Positions 8,931 through 16,327 of a stretch of DNA of 30,017 nucleotides are shown here, one piece after another. Position numbers and translations under genes: made by a program. The notes beneath the pieces were generated by a model. The model had not been told where the DNA came from. It saw only the letters and a program-made list of their open reading frames with translations, and did no database searches. This DNA is from an uncultured Bacilli bacterium (lineage in GTDB: Bacteria; Bacillota_I; Bacilli_A; RF39; UBA660), in contig CANRQD010000005.1 in the NCBI GenBank assembly GCA_947632685.1, positions 1 to 30,017 of the forward strand, read 5' to 3'. Position 1 is the stretch's first letter. Each line of letters opens with the position of its first letter.

Positions 8931-9923
8931 TTAATTATTATCCTCGATATTTTCTTTTAAATACTCAAGCAATGTTACTACTCTTTCATAATCCATTCTT
9001 TTAGGACCAACGATTGCAAGAGTTCCTTCATCAGTTCCATTTTTAAATTTGGTTTTAATAACAGTAACATCATCATCTATATTACTCTCATGACCAATAT
9101 AAACTTTAATATTATTATCATCATCTTTTTTTATTTCACGTAAGATATTTTCATCATCAAGCTTATCAAAAATATTTTTTATTTTAGTAACATTACTAAA
9201 TTCAGGTTGATCTAAAAATTTATTTTTACCTACTACATTAACACTATGTGATGTAAAATCACTAAATACATTATAAAATGCATTATATAATTGTTCATGC
9301 TGTGTAACATATTTTCCAATTACAGGTTTAACTTCATATTCAAGTTTAGTACTAACTTCATCTATTGGAGTACCTACAATTAAGTTATTAATAAGACCAA
9401 CTGTTTTTTTCACATCTTCTAATGAAACATTTTCCAGTTTCAATTCCTTATGTTCAACATGTCCTCTATCAGTTACAACAATAACTATCATACTAACATC
9501 ATCTATTGGTACAACTTCAATTTGTTTTAATAAATTATCATGAGAAGATGAACCAAGAATAATAGTTGCATAATTAGTCATATCAGAAATAACTTGTAAA
9601 CTCTTATTTATACAATCTGATAAAGGTAATTGCTGATTATGAAAAATTATTTGTAATTTTAACATATCTTCAGCATTCATCTTTTTTGGTTCCATTAAAT
9701 TATCTACATAATAACGATAACCTTGTTCACTAGGAATTCTACCAGATGAGGTATGTGTTTTTTCTAAAAGATTAGCTTCCTCAAGAACAGACATATCATT
9801 TCTAATAGTTGCACTAGAACATTTTAATTTTTTTGAAATTAATTTAGAACCTATTGGTTTAGCTAATTTTACATAATGTTCAACTATAAGTTTTAAGATA
9901 TTTTCTTGTCTTTTAGTTAACAT
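8931..9923 (-). CDS. hrcA: Heat-inducible repressor HrcA
   Basis: Represses the operon by binding CIRCE until heat titrates the chaperones. It is 330 aa from ATG 9923. The N-terminal winged helix is 'LTKRQENILKLIVEHYVKLAKPIGSK' (split: residues 2-27), then 'SSATIRNDMSVLEEANLLEKTHTSSGRIPSEQGYR'-like recognition segments, a GAF-like core and 'GTLAIVGPKRMDYERVV' near the C-terminus. ATG 9923 is chosen because GGAGGGG lies 5 nt upstream. A longer reading from GTG 9941 would encode that Shine-Dalgarno as protein and overlap the CIRCE arm. It is the first gene of hrcA-grpE-dnaK. Confidence 0.95.
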   Translation of the reverse strand: MLTKRQENILKLIVEHYVKLAKPIGSKLISKKLKCSSATIRNDMSVLEEANLLEKTHTSSGRIPSEQGYRYYVDNLMEPKKMNAEDMLKLQIIFHNQQLPLSDCINKSLQVISDMTNYATIILGSSSHDNLLKQIEVVPIDDVSMIVIVVTDRGHVEHKELKLENVSLEDVKKTVGLINNLIVGTPIDEVSTKLEYEVKPVIGKYVTQHEQLYNAFYNVFSDFTSHSVNVVGKNKFLDQPEFSNVTKIKNIFDKLDDENILREIKKDDDNNIKVYIGHESNIDDDVTVIKTKFKNGTDEGTLAIVGPKRMDYERVVTLLEYLKENIEDNN

Positions 9924-9934
9924 CAAATCCCCTC

Positions 9935-9961
9935 CTAGCACTATAATTTTATGAGTGCTAA
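9935..9961. promoter_or_regulatory. CIRCE operator, proximal
   Basis: The arms are CTAGCACTA and GAGTGCTAA with the canonical 9-nt spacer; the right arm is perfect and the left arm is 7/9 against TTAGCACTC. It lies just downstream of the -10 box and overlaps the hrcA Shine-Dalgarno, so HrcA bound here would block transcription. Confidence 0.9.
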
Positions 9962-9965
9962 AAGT

Positions 9966-9994
9966 ATTATATGATTATTTTTAGCACTTGTCAA
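9966..9994 (-). promoter_or_regulatory. SigA promoter of hrcA operon
   Basis: On the minus strand TTGACA (9989-9994) and TATAAT (9966-9971) are both perfect matches, separated by exactly 17 bp. The -35 box sits inside the distal CIRCE element and the start site falls at the proximal one. Confidence 0.92.
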
Positions 9995-10007
9995 TACTTA
10001 TTGCTAA
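9981..10007. promoter_or_regulatory. CIRCE operator, distal
   Basis: The arms are TTAGCACTT (8/9) and TATTGCTAA (7/9) with a 9-nt spacer. It overlaps the -35 box of the hrcA promoter, giving two HrcA sites around one promoter. Confidence 0.75.
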
Positions 10008-10130
10008 TATATTGCTAAAAATATTAAAAAATATACAAAAATTAATAAATAAGCCTATATCATTTTCTTTTATAAAAAGACTATGCATAAATCCATACTC
10101 ATTTAAACTCTATTTTAAATATATTAGAAA

Positions 10131-10159
10131 TTGTCAAATTAAAAAGAGAGTGTTACAAT
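10131..10159 (+). promoter_or_regulatory. Promoter of cas6
   Basis: TTGTCA (10131-10136), a 17-bp spacer, and TACAAT (10154-10159) preceded by TGT, an extended -10. The AAAGGAGAT ribosome-binding site at 10172-10180 and the cas6 ATG follow. This gives cas6 a transcription unit separate from all other cas genes. Confidence 0.8.
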
Positions 10160-10186
10160 AAAACTAATTTTAAAGGAGATGAAAAA

Positions 10187-10924
10187 ATGCAATTAAAAGT
10201 CAGAATTATTTTAGAAAAGCCTTTAACTCTTCCAGCTCATTATAATGCTATTTTACAAGGAATTATATATAATGCAAGTGATAGCATAAATCATTCATAT
10301 ACAAAACAAATTCATAATGAGGGTAAAGCCAAAAATGGTGTCAATAAATTTAAATATTTTTGTTTTAGTAAAATTACAGGAAAATATACTTTTGAAAACC
10401 ATAAAATTACTTTTTTAGAAAGTTTATATTTTGAAATTCGTAGTGCAGATGCTTATTTTTTACATCTTGTTTATGAAGGCTTTCAAAAAAATGGAATCTC
10501 TTTTTATGAACATCATTTTAACCCTATTTTAAAATTAGAAGACCGTATTATTCAAAAACAAGAAATTTATATTAAAATGCTTTCTCCTATAATTGCCTTA
10601 AAACCTGCTCTTGACAATAAAAAAGAATATCTAACACCTTATGATACAGAATTCATTCCTTATCTTTTACAAAATTATCAAAATAAATATTATGACTTTT
10701 ATCAAAATATGGCACCACAACTTGATATAGAAGTATTAGATGTTTCTTATCGTGATAAATTAGTTACTACCTTTAATGGTACTTATTTAACTGGTTGGTA
10801 TGGTGTATATGCATTAAGAAGTACTTCAGAAGTTCTTACCTTTTTATACAATTGTGGGTTAGGAAGTAAAAATGCTCAAGGATTCGGATTATTTACAGTT
10901 TTAAAAAAAGAAAATGAGGATTAA
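10187..10924 (+). CDS. cas6: CRISPR RNA endoribonuclease Cas6
   Basis: Cuts the CRISPR precursor transcript within each repeat to give crRNAs with a repeat-derived 5' tag. It is 245 aa. A RAMP-type ferredoxin fold is indicated by the N-terminal strand, 'LPAHYNAILQGIIY' (with H18, a candidate catalytic histidine) and the C-terminal Gly-rich loop 'GLGSKNAQGFGLF'. It has a strong Shine-Dalgarno and its own promoter. It is convergent with cas2: the two stop codons overlap inside a hairpin. It lies about 2.4 kb from the array it should process, and no other Cas6 is visible. Confidence 0.92.
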   Translation: MQLKVRIILEKPLTLPAHYNAILQGIIYNASDSINHSYTKQIHNEGKAKNGVNKFKYFCFSKITGKYTFENHKITFLESLYFEIRSADAYFLHLVYEGFQKNGISFYEHHFNPILKLEDRIIQKQEIYIKMLSPIIALKPALDNKKEYLTPYDTEFIPYLLQNYQNKYYDFYQNMAPQLDIEVLDVSYRDKLVTTFNGTYLTGWYGVYALRSTSEVLTFLYNCGLGSKNAQGFGLFTVLKKENED

Positions 10925-10943
10925 ATAAAATTATCCTTATTTT
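10911..10943. terminator. Bidirectional terminator at cas6/cas2 stops
   Basis: An 11-bp stem (10911-10921 with 10933-10943, one G-T pair) has an 11-nt loop that holds the stop codons of both genes. T runs follow on each strand (TTTTC on +, TTTTCTTTTTTT on -). Confidence 0.7.
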
Positions 10944-11181
10944 CAAAAACACCAATATTTTCTTTTTTAATCCTCATTTTAGGAGGAAAAGTATAAATAC
11001 GAATAAAATCTTCTTTAGGATGTATTTTCGTTCGTAATTCTTTTTTTAATCTTTGAAAATTAGTAGAAGAAATATAGCCTTCAAAAACAGAATTTTGGAC
11101 TCTTGTTAAATACTTACGACATATTTTTAATACTTTATTTACTCGTTTAGTATTCACATCATAGACTAAAATAATATACAT
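10921..11181 (-). CDS. cas2: CRISPR adaptation protein Cas2
   Basis: Forms the integration complex with Cas1. It is 86 aa, typical. It begins 'MYIILVYDVNTKRVNKVLK' (conserved VYDV, D8 and arginine-rich first helix) and has 'VQNSVFEGYIS', a hallmark of Cas2. Its ATG overlaps the RT-Cas1 stop by one base (TAATG), so it is translationally coupled to it. Its stop overlaps that of cas6 on the other strand. Confidence 0.94.
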   Translation of the reverse strand: MYIILVYDVNTKRVNKVLKICRKYLTRVQNSVFEGYISSTNFQRLKKELRTKIHPKEDFIRIYTFPPKMRIKKENIGVFENKDNFI

Positions 11182-13073
11182 TATGGATAATATTTAAATG
11201 GCTTAAATTTTCTTTCTTTTAAAATACAAGAAGAAAATTTAGCAATTTCCTTTCTAATAATTTGAGCATAGGTCATTCTTTCTTCTTTCACAATTAATTT
11301 ATCAAATAATTTATTATAGAATTCTTTAATTACTATTTTTCTTCCCTTATCATTTAAAAATATTCCTTTCCCTACTTTTTCAAAACAATAAGTAGGAATC
11401 ATTTTTTTATTTATTAATTTAAAAATAATTTTGTCAATAATAATTGGTTTAAAAATTTCTGATAAATCCAAATTTAAACTTTCATACCGCTGATTTGAAG
11501 CATGAAGATAAGCAATACGTATGTCTAATTTTGTTTTATAAATTTCCTTAGCAATAAAATTATAAAGCAAAGTATTTCCAAAGCTAATTAAACAATTTAA
11601 ACAATCTTGAGGAGGTCTTTTGGTTCTTTTCGTAAATAAAAAATTAGAATCATTAATAATAGCATTAAAAGATTGATAATATAACATACGAATTTGTGCT
11701 TCACAAATTAATACTTGATTATGATTTGATACTTCTTTTAATTTTTGTTCTAGAGTTTCTATTTTATAAATTATATCATTTAATTTCAAATGATATCGTT
11801 GGTTATAATATTTTAAATTTGATTTCATATTATAAATTCCACCTAAGATTATCTCTTTGGCTAATTGCAATCTCTTTTCTTCTTTATTATAAATATCTGC
11901 TTGTTTTAAATAAAGAATACTTGACTTTTTTAAATCATTGAGAACAAACTTTCCAAGATAACAATTATGTTTATCAAAAAAATGAACAAGTATTCCTTTT
12001 GCACTCATTAATTGAAAAAAATTTGATTTTAATAAAACTGATGCATAAATATTTAAATTATCTATACTTTCTACCGGTAAATAAATACGCTTTTTGGGAT
12101 TTTCAAACAACAAAGTAAAATCCTTTTGTCCTAAAATTCCATTACTTACAATATGATTTTCTTTAGGATTGTTTTTATCAAAATTTTTAGTCCAATCCTC
12201 AAAGTAACCTTCTTTCTCCTTAGTTATTTTAATAATTTCCATTCCTGTAATAGTTCTTTTTAATTTATAGCCAAAAAAGGGAATTGAAAAAATATTACTA
12301 ATCATTGTTTTTTCTTTTTTAAATTTTAATCCAAAAGTTGCTAACTCTTGCTCTAACATAATTTTGATTTGTTGTAATTCTCTAAGATTTTTTCCAAAAA
12401 TACAAATATCATCACAATAACGAATATATTTAATTTCTAATTCATCCATTTTTTGATCTAAAGCATCTAAATAAAGATTACTTAAAATAGAACTTATAGG
12501 ATTTCCTTGAATAATTCCTTTACTATTTTTATATTCAACAAAATCATAATTCACTTCACATTTGATATATTTTTCAATTAAAGAATATAATTCTTTATCC
12601 ATAGGAATACTTTTTATTTTTTCTAATAATTTTTCATGATTAATTTGATCAAAATAACTTTCAATATCCATTTTGCAAGTAAAATGAAATCCTTCATTTC
12701 CTATTTCTTGAATTCGTTTCACAGTAGCTAAAGTACCTTTATTGGTTCGATAAGCAAAAGAATTAGGAGAAAAAGTATCATCTAAATACTTATTCAAAAT
12801 TTGACTAATAGCACGGCAAATAAATTTATCTTTCAAACTTAAACTAGCTACCAATCTTATTTTTCCATTTGGATTAACAATTTTTTTAATTTGAATTTTT
12901 TTCACACAATAAACTTCTTCTTGAATTTCTTTTTTTATCTCATTTAAATTTAACTCTAAATATTCTTTAAAATCATTAAATTTATTTATATTAATTCCTT
13001 TATTTTCAATATGATTTAATGCTTCTTTTATATTTTTCTTTCCTAATATTTCATTGATTGTTATTTTATTCAT
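11181..13073 (-). CDS. cas1: Reverse transcriptase-Cas1 fusion
   Basis: A spacer-acquisition protein of 630 aa. Residues about 50-275 form a group II intron-like reverse transcriptase: 'DIESYFDQINHEKLL' (136-150), 'GIIQGNPISSILSNLYLDAL' (186-205), the catalytic box 'YCDD' (219-222), then 'FGLKFKKEKT'. Residues about 325-630 form Cas1: 'YLPVESIDNLNIYASV' (331-346), 'SAKGILVHFFD', 'LICEAQIRMLYYQSFN' with candidate metal ligand E458, and H524 with D536/E539 in 'LHASNQRYESLNLDLSEIF'. All RT and Cas1 catalytic positions appear intact. RT-Cas1 proteins are known to allow spacer capture from RNA in type III systems; activity here is inferred. GAGGT precedes the ATG. No Cas6 domain is fused at the N-terminus. 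Confidence 0.95.
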   Translation of the reverse strand: MNKITINEILGKKNIKEALNHIENKGININKFNDFKEYLELNLNEIKKEIQEEVYCVKKIQIKKIVNPNGKIRLVASLSLKDKFICRAISQILNKYLDDTFSPNSFAYRTNKGTLATVKRIQEIGNEGFHFTCKMDIESYFDQINHEKLLEKIKSIPMDKELYSLIEKYIKCEVNYDFVEYKNSKGIIQGNPISSILSNLYLDALDQKMDELEIKYIRYCDDICIFGKNLRELQQIKIMLEQELATFGLKFKKEKTMISNIFSIPFFGYKLKRTITGMEIIKITKEKEGYFEDWTKNFDKNNPKENHIVSNGILGQKDFTLLFENPKKRIYLPVESIDNLNIYASVLLKSNFFQLMSAKGILVHFFDKHNCYLGKFVLNDLKKSSILYLKQADIYNKEEKRLQLAKEIILGGIYNMKSNLKYYNQRYHLKLNDIIYKIETLEQKLKEVSNHNQVLICEAQIRMLYYQSFNAIINDSNFLFTKRTKRPPQDCLNCLISFGNTLLYNFIAKEIYKTKLDIRIAYLHASNQRYESLNLDLSEIFKPIIIDKIIFKLINKKMIPTYCFEKVGKGIFLNDKGRKIVIKEFYNKLFDKLIVKEERMTYAQIIRKEIAKFSSCILKERKFKPFKYYP

Positions 13074-13117
13074 TAAAAAGTACCTCGATCTTTATTCCTT
13101 TATTTTAGAGGATTTGA

Positions 13118-13252
13118 ATGAAAACATACTACAAATGTCATCAAAAAATAATAAATTTTATCAGAAAAATGCCTCAATCATTTTTTATTTTTTTGTTTTT
13201 TTATTCTATCCTCTGCTATCTCTTATTTTATCTTACTTTCTTTAAAAAATAA
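13118..13252 (+). CDS. Possible 44-aa membrane peptide
   Basis: A short ORF between RT-cas1 and the array leader, on the array strand. ATG 13118 has AGAGGA 5 nt upstream and the stop is TAA. The peptide starts with a basic segment ('MKTYYKCHQKIINFIRKMPQ') followed by about 20 hydrophobic residues ('SFFIFLFFYSILCYLLFYL') and ends 'TFFKK', so it would be a single-span membrane peptide. T-rich DNA easily gives hydrophobic ORFs, so it may be chance or part of the leader. No homology is recognised. Confidence 0.3.
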   Translation: MKTYYKCHQKIINFIRKMPQSFFIFLFFYSILCYLLFYLTFFKK

Positions 13253-13290
13253 AGTCATAAACATTGAAGCACTTTTTGACCCATTTTCGT

Positions 13291-13319
13291 TTGATTTTTA
13301 TTATAATTTATGATAAAAT
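13291..13319 (+). promoter_or_regulatory. CRISPR leader promoter
   Basis: TTGATT (13291-13296), a 17-bp spacer and TAAAAT (13314-13319) lie 16 nt before the first repeat. With the decayed repeat at the far end, this sets the array's transcription direction as left to right. The AT-rich leader would be about 13253-13334. Confidence 0.7.
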
Positions 13320-13334
13320 GCTTTGTATACATTA

Positions 13335-13709
13335 GTATTACATTATTCTTAGGAAATTTGAAACTTTTAGTTTCCATTTTTATCTCTCCTCTCATGTGCC
13401 GACTCGTATTACATTATTCTTAGGAAATTTGAAACTTGCTTTTACCTCCTGTTTGTAAGATTTAAGAAATGCATTATAGGTATTACATTATTCTTAGGAA
13501 ATTTGAAACTTTGGCATTGCTGTTACCGTTAGTAGCAACGTGACTTGTGTATTACATTATTCTTAGGAAATTTGAAACTTATCGGTTGCAAATGCAACTG
13601 TTACTCGAAGGCCAATGTATTACATTATTCTTAGGAAATTTGAAACTTATTTATATTTTTTTGTGTATTAAGCTCCAATATTTTGTGATTACATTATTCT
13701 TAGGAAATT
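13335..13709 (+). CRISPR. CRISPR array, 5 repeats plus 1 decayed
   Basis: Five identical repeats start at 13335, 13406, 13480, 13549 and 13617. Each begins GTATTACATTATTC and ends GGAAATTTGAAACTT (32 nt; the final TT is shared by all five but could be spacer). A sixth, partial repeat keeps only its middle 22 nt (13688-13709) and has lost its GAAAC end, marking the leader-distal end. The five spacers are 36-42 nt, typical of type III: 13367-13405, 13438-13479, 13512-13548, 13581-13616, 13649-13687. The GAAAC 3' end is common to Cas6-processed repeats and would supply the crRNA 5' tag. The repeat has almost no internal palindrome. Confidence 0.98.
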
Positions 13710-13721
13710 AATAGATATAGG

Positions 13722-13770
13722 CATAATAAAAAGTACAATTCGTTTTATTTGAAATGTACTTTTTATTATG
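13722..13770. terminator. Bidirectional terminator after array
   Basis: A perfect 16-bp stem (13722-13737 with 13755-13770, AAAAAGTACA / TGTACTTTTT at the loop side) has a 17-nt loop. It lies 12 nt beyond the last partial repeat and 11 nt past the stop of the convergent effector operon, so it can end both transcripts. Confidence 0.85.
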
Positions 13771-13781
13771 TTAAGAAAAGA

Positions 13782-15827
13782 TTACTTTTTATATCTAGGT
13801 AATTTTAATCCTTCTATTTTAATTTTTATACCATTTTTTTCAATTGTTCCTTCTAATCCCTTTGCATTTAAATCTTTTCCATCTTTGATTTGTGGTAATA
13901 CCATTAATACGTAAGGATTTTTTATTTTGGTGCTTTTGTTATCCATAAACCAATAATGTCCTGCTTCCTCGTAAGATCCTTTTCTATAATTAGATGCTAA
14001 TGGATAAGTAATTTCACAATCATTATAATTTGCTTTTAAATAATTAAAATTATACATTCTTAAAGCATCTTGAAAACTTTGAGAAATTATATCAAATGTA
14101 TTATTTAAATTAATATCTTCCAATTTTATATTTAATACATTATTTATGGTATCAACTTGATAACTTACTTTATTTTTATTTACTTTTATATTTCTTATTT
14201 TAGCATCTAATACCTTTAATTTTACACTTCCATAACCAAATGGCTTTGCTTTTCCTATTTTATGACATAAATCATAATATGGTCTATCTTGCCAAGAAGT
14301 ATTACTATCATAGTCTAAATTAATAATAGCAATCAAATCCTTTAATTCTTTTTCTGTAATATTATCAAAATAAATATTAAATTTAAATTCTATATTTGGC
14401 TTTACAGGTACAATAGAACAATTACGTTTTGTTTTTTGATTAGTCATATTATTTTTACTTGGTATATGATGCCAATACATTTTTCTTCCTCTAATACCAA
14501 TTTGTGAAGATGGAATAATAGAAGATTTTTCTTTAGTAAATTGAACATCATAGTTCCAATCTAAATTCTTTTTAGACATTAAATCTTCATTGGTTAAAAA
14601 TAAAGAGTAAAAATGTGGATTAGAAATATGAGGAGATGATAATTCTTTTAAAATTCTTGATTGACTATAAGGATTGGTAGTTCCCTCATAAATTGCATCT
14701 CCAATTCTTATTTTTGAACCTTTAGCATCATTATCACTCACAAATCCAAATAAATCACATGCTTCACATAAACTTTTTTTATCGATACATGGAGCATAAC
14801 TTTTTTTACGATCATTACATACATCTAATAATTCATTTAAAGAACGGTGATATGCTTCTTTTCCAATACAAGCTAAAGATAAATAAGTATGATGAGTTTC
14901 ATCGATTGCACTATACCAAACAGGTAATTCATCTTTTTTAAAATCATATCCAGCATACCATGTTTTATTTTGCAAATTTTTATTAAAGGCCTTATCATTA
15001 TACATATCAAAAATTTCTTTTAATTTTTTGACTGCTAAATCTAAATCTTCTATTTTTAATTCATTTAAACTTTTGTATACAAAAATGCTATCATGAATAT
15101 TTTCATTAGTTTTTTTACCTCCTAATTCTCCAATAAATAATAAACCTTTCAAATTTCCTCCTGGATGAATTTTGGTAACATAATTTACTACATCATTACT
15201 TTTAGGAACAGTAACCATTTTTCCATCAAAAGAAACCCAATCTCCTGTTTTATAGGTAGTATTATCTACTTTTAATTTATTATTTTTATCTACAGGGTAA
15301 ACACCTGAAATATAAGAAGTTCCTCTTGTTGTATGTAGAGAATAACGAGTTGCTGGATATAAATGCCAATGATTATTTTCATCTCTTTTTAATATTCCTG
15401 GTTTTTTAGGAATACGACTACGAGAAATAAAACTTTCTTCTACATCTACAGAAGACATGCAAGAATCAGTAAAAACTTCAAAATCACTACGTAGCATCCC
15501 TCTTATTTCACTTCCTGGAATAACAGGGGAATAAAAAGTTTTGCCATTATCTTTTTTCTCTTCTTGATAATTAAAAAATATAAATTCCGGGCATTCAGTT
15601 TCAATTTCTTTAGAAGTATCGGAAATAATGGTTTCTGTTTTAGTATTTAAACTACATTCTAAAAAACCTGTATATGTTTCATTAAAGGTATAATCATCTC
15701 TTTTACAACCAGTAGAATTTAAAGAAATAAAATTATAAGGATTAACATAACTTACACTTTTATCTACTCTAACAGGAGTTTCATCTTTATCATTTTTCTT
15801 TTTTTGATTGCCTTGATAATTTTTCAT
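13782..15827 (-). CDS. TIGR03986-like type III RAMP protein
   Basis: Probably a Cas7-group backbone subunit of the effector complex. It is 681 aa. The early 'YVNPYNFISL' (27-36) is the hallmark I associate with TIGR03986 family CRISPR RAMP proteins. 'VIPGSEIRGMLR' (102-113) is the RAMP loop-helix; 'CIDKKSLCEACDLFGF' (C347, C354, C357) is a likely zinc site; 'IGKAKPFGYGSVKLKV' (524-539) is the Gly-rich loop. D70 in 'ISDTSK' is a candidate target-RNA-cleaving aspartate by position only. It is the last gene of the operon and its ATG overlaps the csx19 stop by one base. Confidence 0.85.
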   Translation of the reverse strand: MKNYQGNQKKKNDKDETPVRVDKSVSYVNPYNFISLNSTGCKRDDYTFNETYTGFLECSLNTKTETIISDTSKEIETECPEFIFFNYQEEKKDNGKTFYSPVIPGSEIRGMLRSDFEVFTDSCMSSVDVEESFISRSRIPKKPGILKRDENNHWHLYPATRYSLHTTRGTSYISGVYPVDKNNKLKVDNTTYKTGDWVSFDGKMVTVPKSNDVVNYVTKIHPGGNLKGLLFIGELGGKKTNENIHDSIFVYKSLNELKIEDLDLAVKKLKEIFDMYNDKAFNKNLQNKTWYAGYDFKKDELPVWYSAIDETHHTYLSLACIGKEAYHRSLNELLDVCNDRKKSYAPCIDKKSLCEACDLFGFVSDNDAKGSKIRIGDAIYEGTTNPYSQSRILKELSSPHISNPHFYSLFLTNEDLMSKKNLDWNYDVQFTKEKSSIIPSSQIGIRGRKMYWHHIPSKNNMTNQKTKRNCSIVPVKPNIEFKFNIYFDNITEKELKDLIAIINLDYDSNTSWQDRPYYDLCHKIGKAKPFGYGSVKLKVLDAKIRNIKVNKNKVSYQVDTINNVLNIKLEDINLNNTFDIISQSFQDALRMYNFNYLKANYNDCEITYPLASNYRKGSYEEAGHYWFMDNKSTKIKNPYVLMVLPQIKDGKDLNAKGLEGTIEKNGIKIKIEGLKLPRYKK

Positions 15828-16327
15828 TATTTTGCCTCCTTTTTAAATTCTACTAATCTAGATTTTCCTAAAATGACTTGTTCATCTTCTGTAATTTCAA
15901 AGTAATTACGAACTACTAAACGAATTCCTTTTTTCACTTCTTCTTTTGTAACTTTTAAAGGAAGATCTACAATGCGATTTAATTGTGTAATGGTTGTAAA
16001 ATTTTCATCTGAATCTACAATTTGATTTCCTGTTACAAACATTTCTTCATCAAAATAATCATTTAAATCTAAATCTTCTTTATCTATAATTTCACTATAA
16101 AGGAATTCATGTTTATCTTCATCCCATATATATTTTAATTCCATTTGGGGATTAAAAATACGTATTTGGGTAAGATAATCAAATTGAACTTCTTGATGAA
16201 ATAAAATGGTATTTTCTTTAAAAAGACCTACACAAACTTTATTATAAAAGTAAGCTAGTACATAAGCATTTGTAATTTGTTTTTCTTGTATTTTTTTTAT
16301 AATTTCTTCTTTTGTAAGTGCATTCAC
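15827..16327 (-). CDS. csx19: Csx19-like type III-D protein
   Basis: A 166-aa protein matching the layout of Csx19 (TIGR03984): 'NAYVLAYFYNKVCVGLFKE' near the start, 'LTQIRIFNPQMELKYIWDED' in the middle, and a C-terminal 'RLVVRNYFEITEDEQVILGK' followed by SRLVEF. Csx19 is a marker gene of type III-D loci; its exact role in the complex is not clear to me. One-base TAATG overlaps join it to both neighbours, giving tight translational coupling. I recognise the family by pattern, not by a catalytic motif. Confidence 0.7.
   Translation of the reverse strand: MNALTKEEIIKKIQEKQITNAYVLAYFYNKVCVGLFKENTILFHQEVQFDYLTQIRIFNPQMELKYIWDEDKHEFLYSEIIDKEDLDLNDYFDEEMFVTGNQIVDSDENFTTITQLNRIVDLPLKVTKEEVKKGIRLVVRNYFEITEDEQVILGKSRLVEFKKEAK

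Noticed and set aside
11181..13073. Group II intron or retron
   Set aside because: The reverse transcriptase is fused in frame to a complete Cas1 and followed by cas2; no maturase/HNH domain or intron RNA folds are seen around it.
13054..13245. 63-codon + strand ORF starting inside RT-cas1
   Set aside because: It begins within the RT-Cas1 coding sequence and uses another frame than the better-supported 13118-13252 ORF, with no clear ribosome-binding site.
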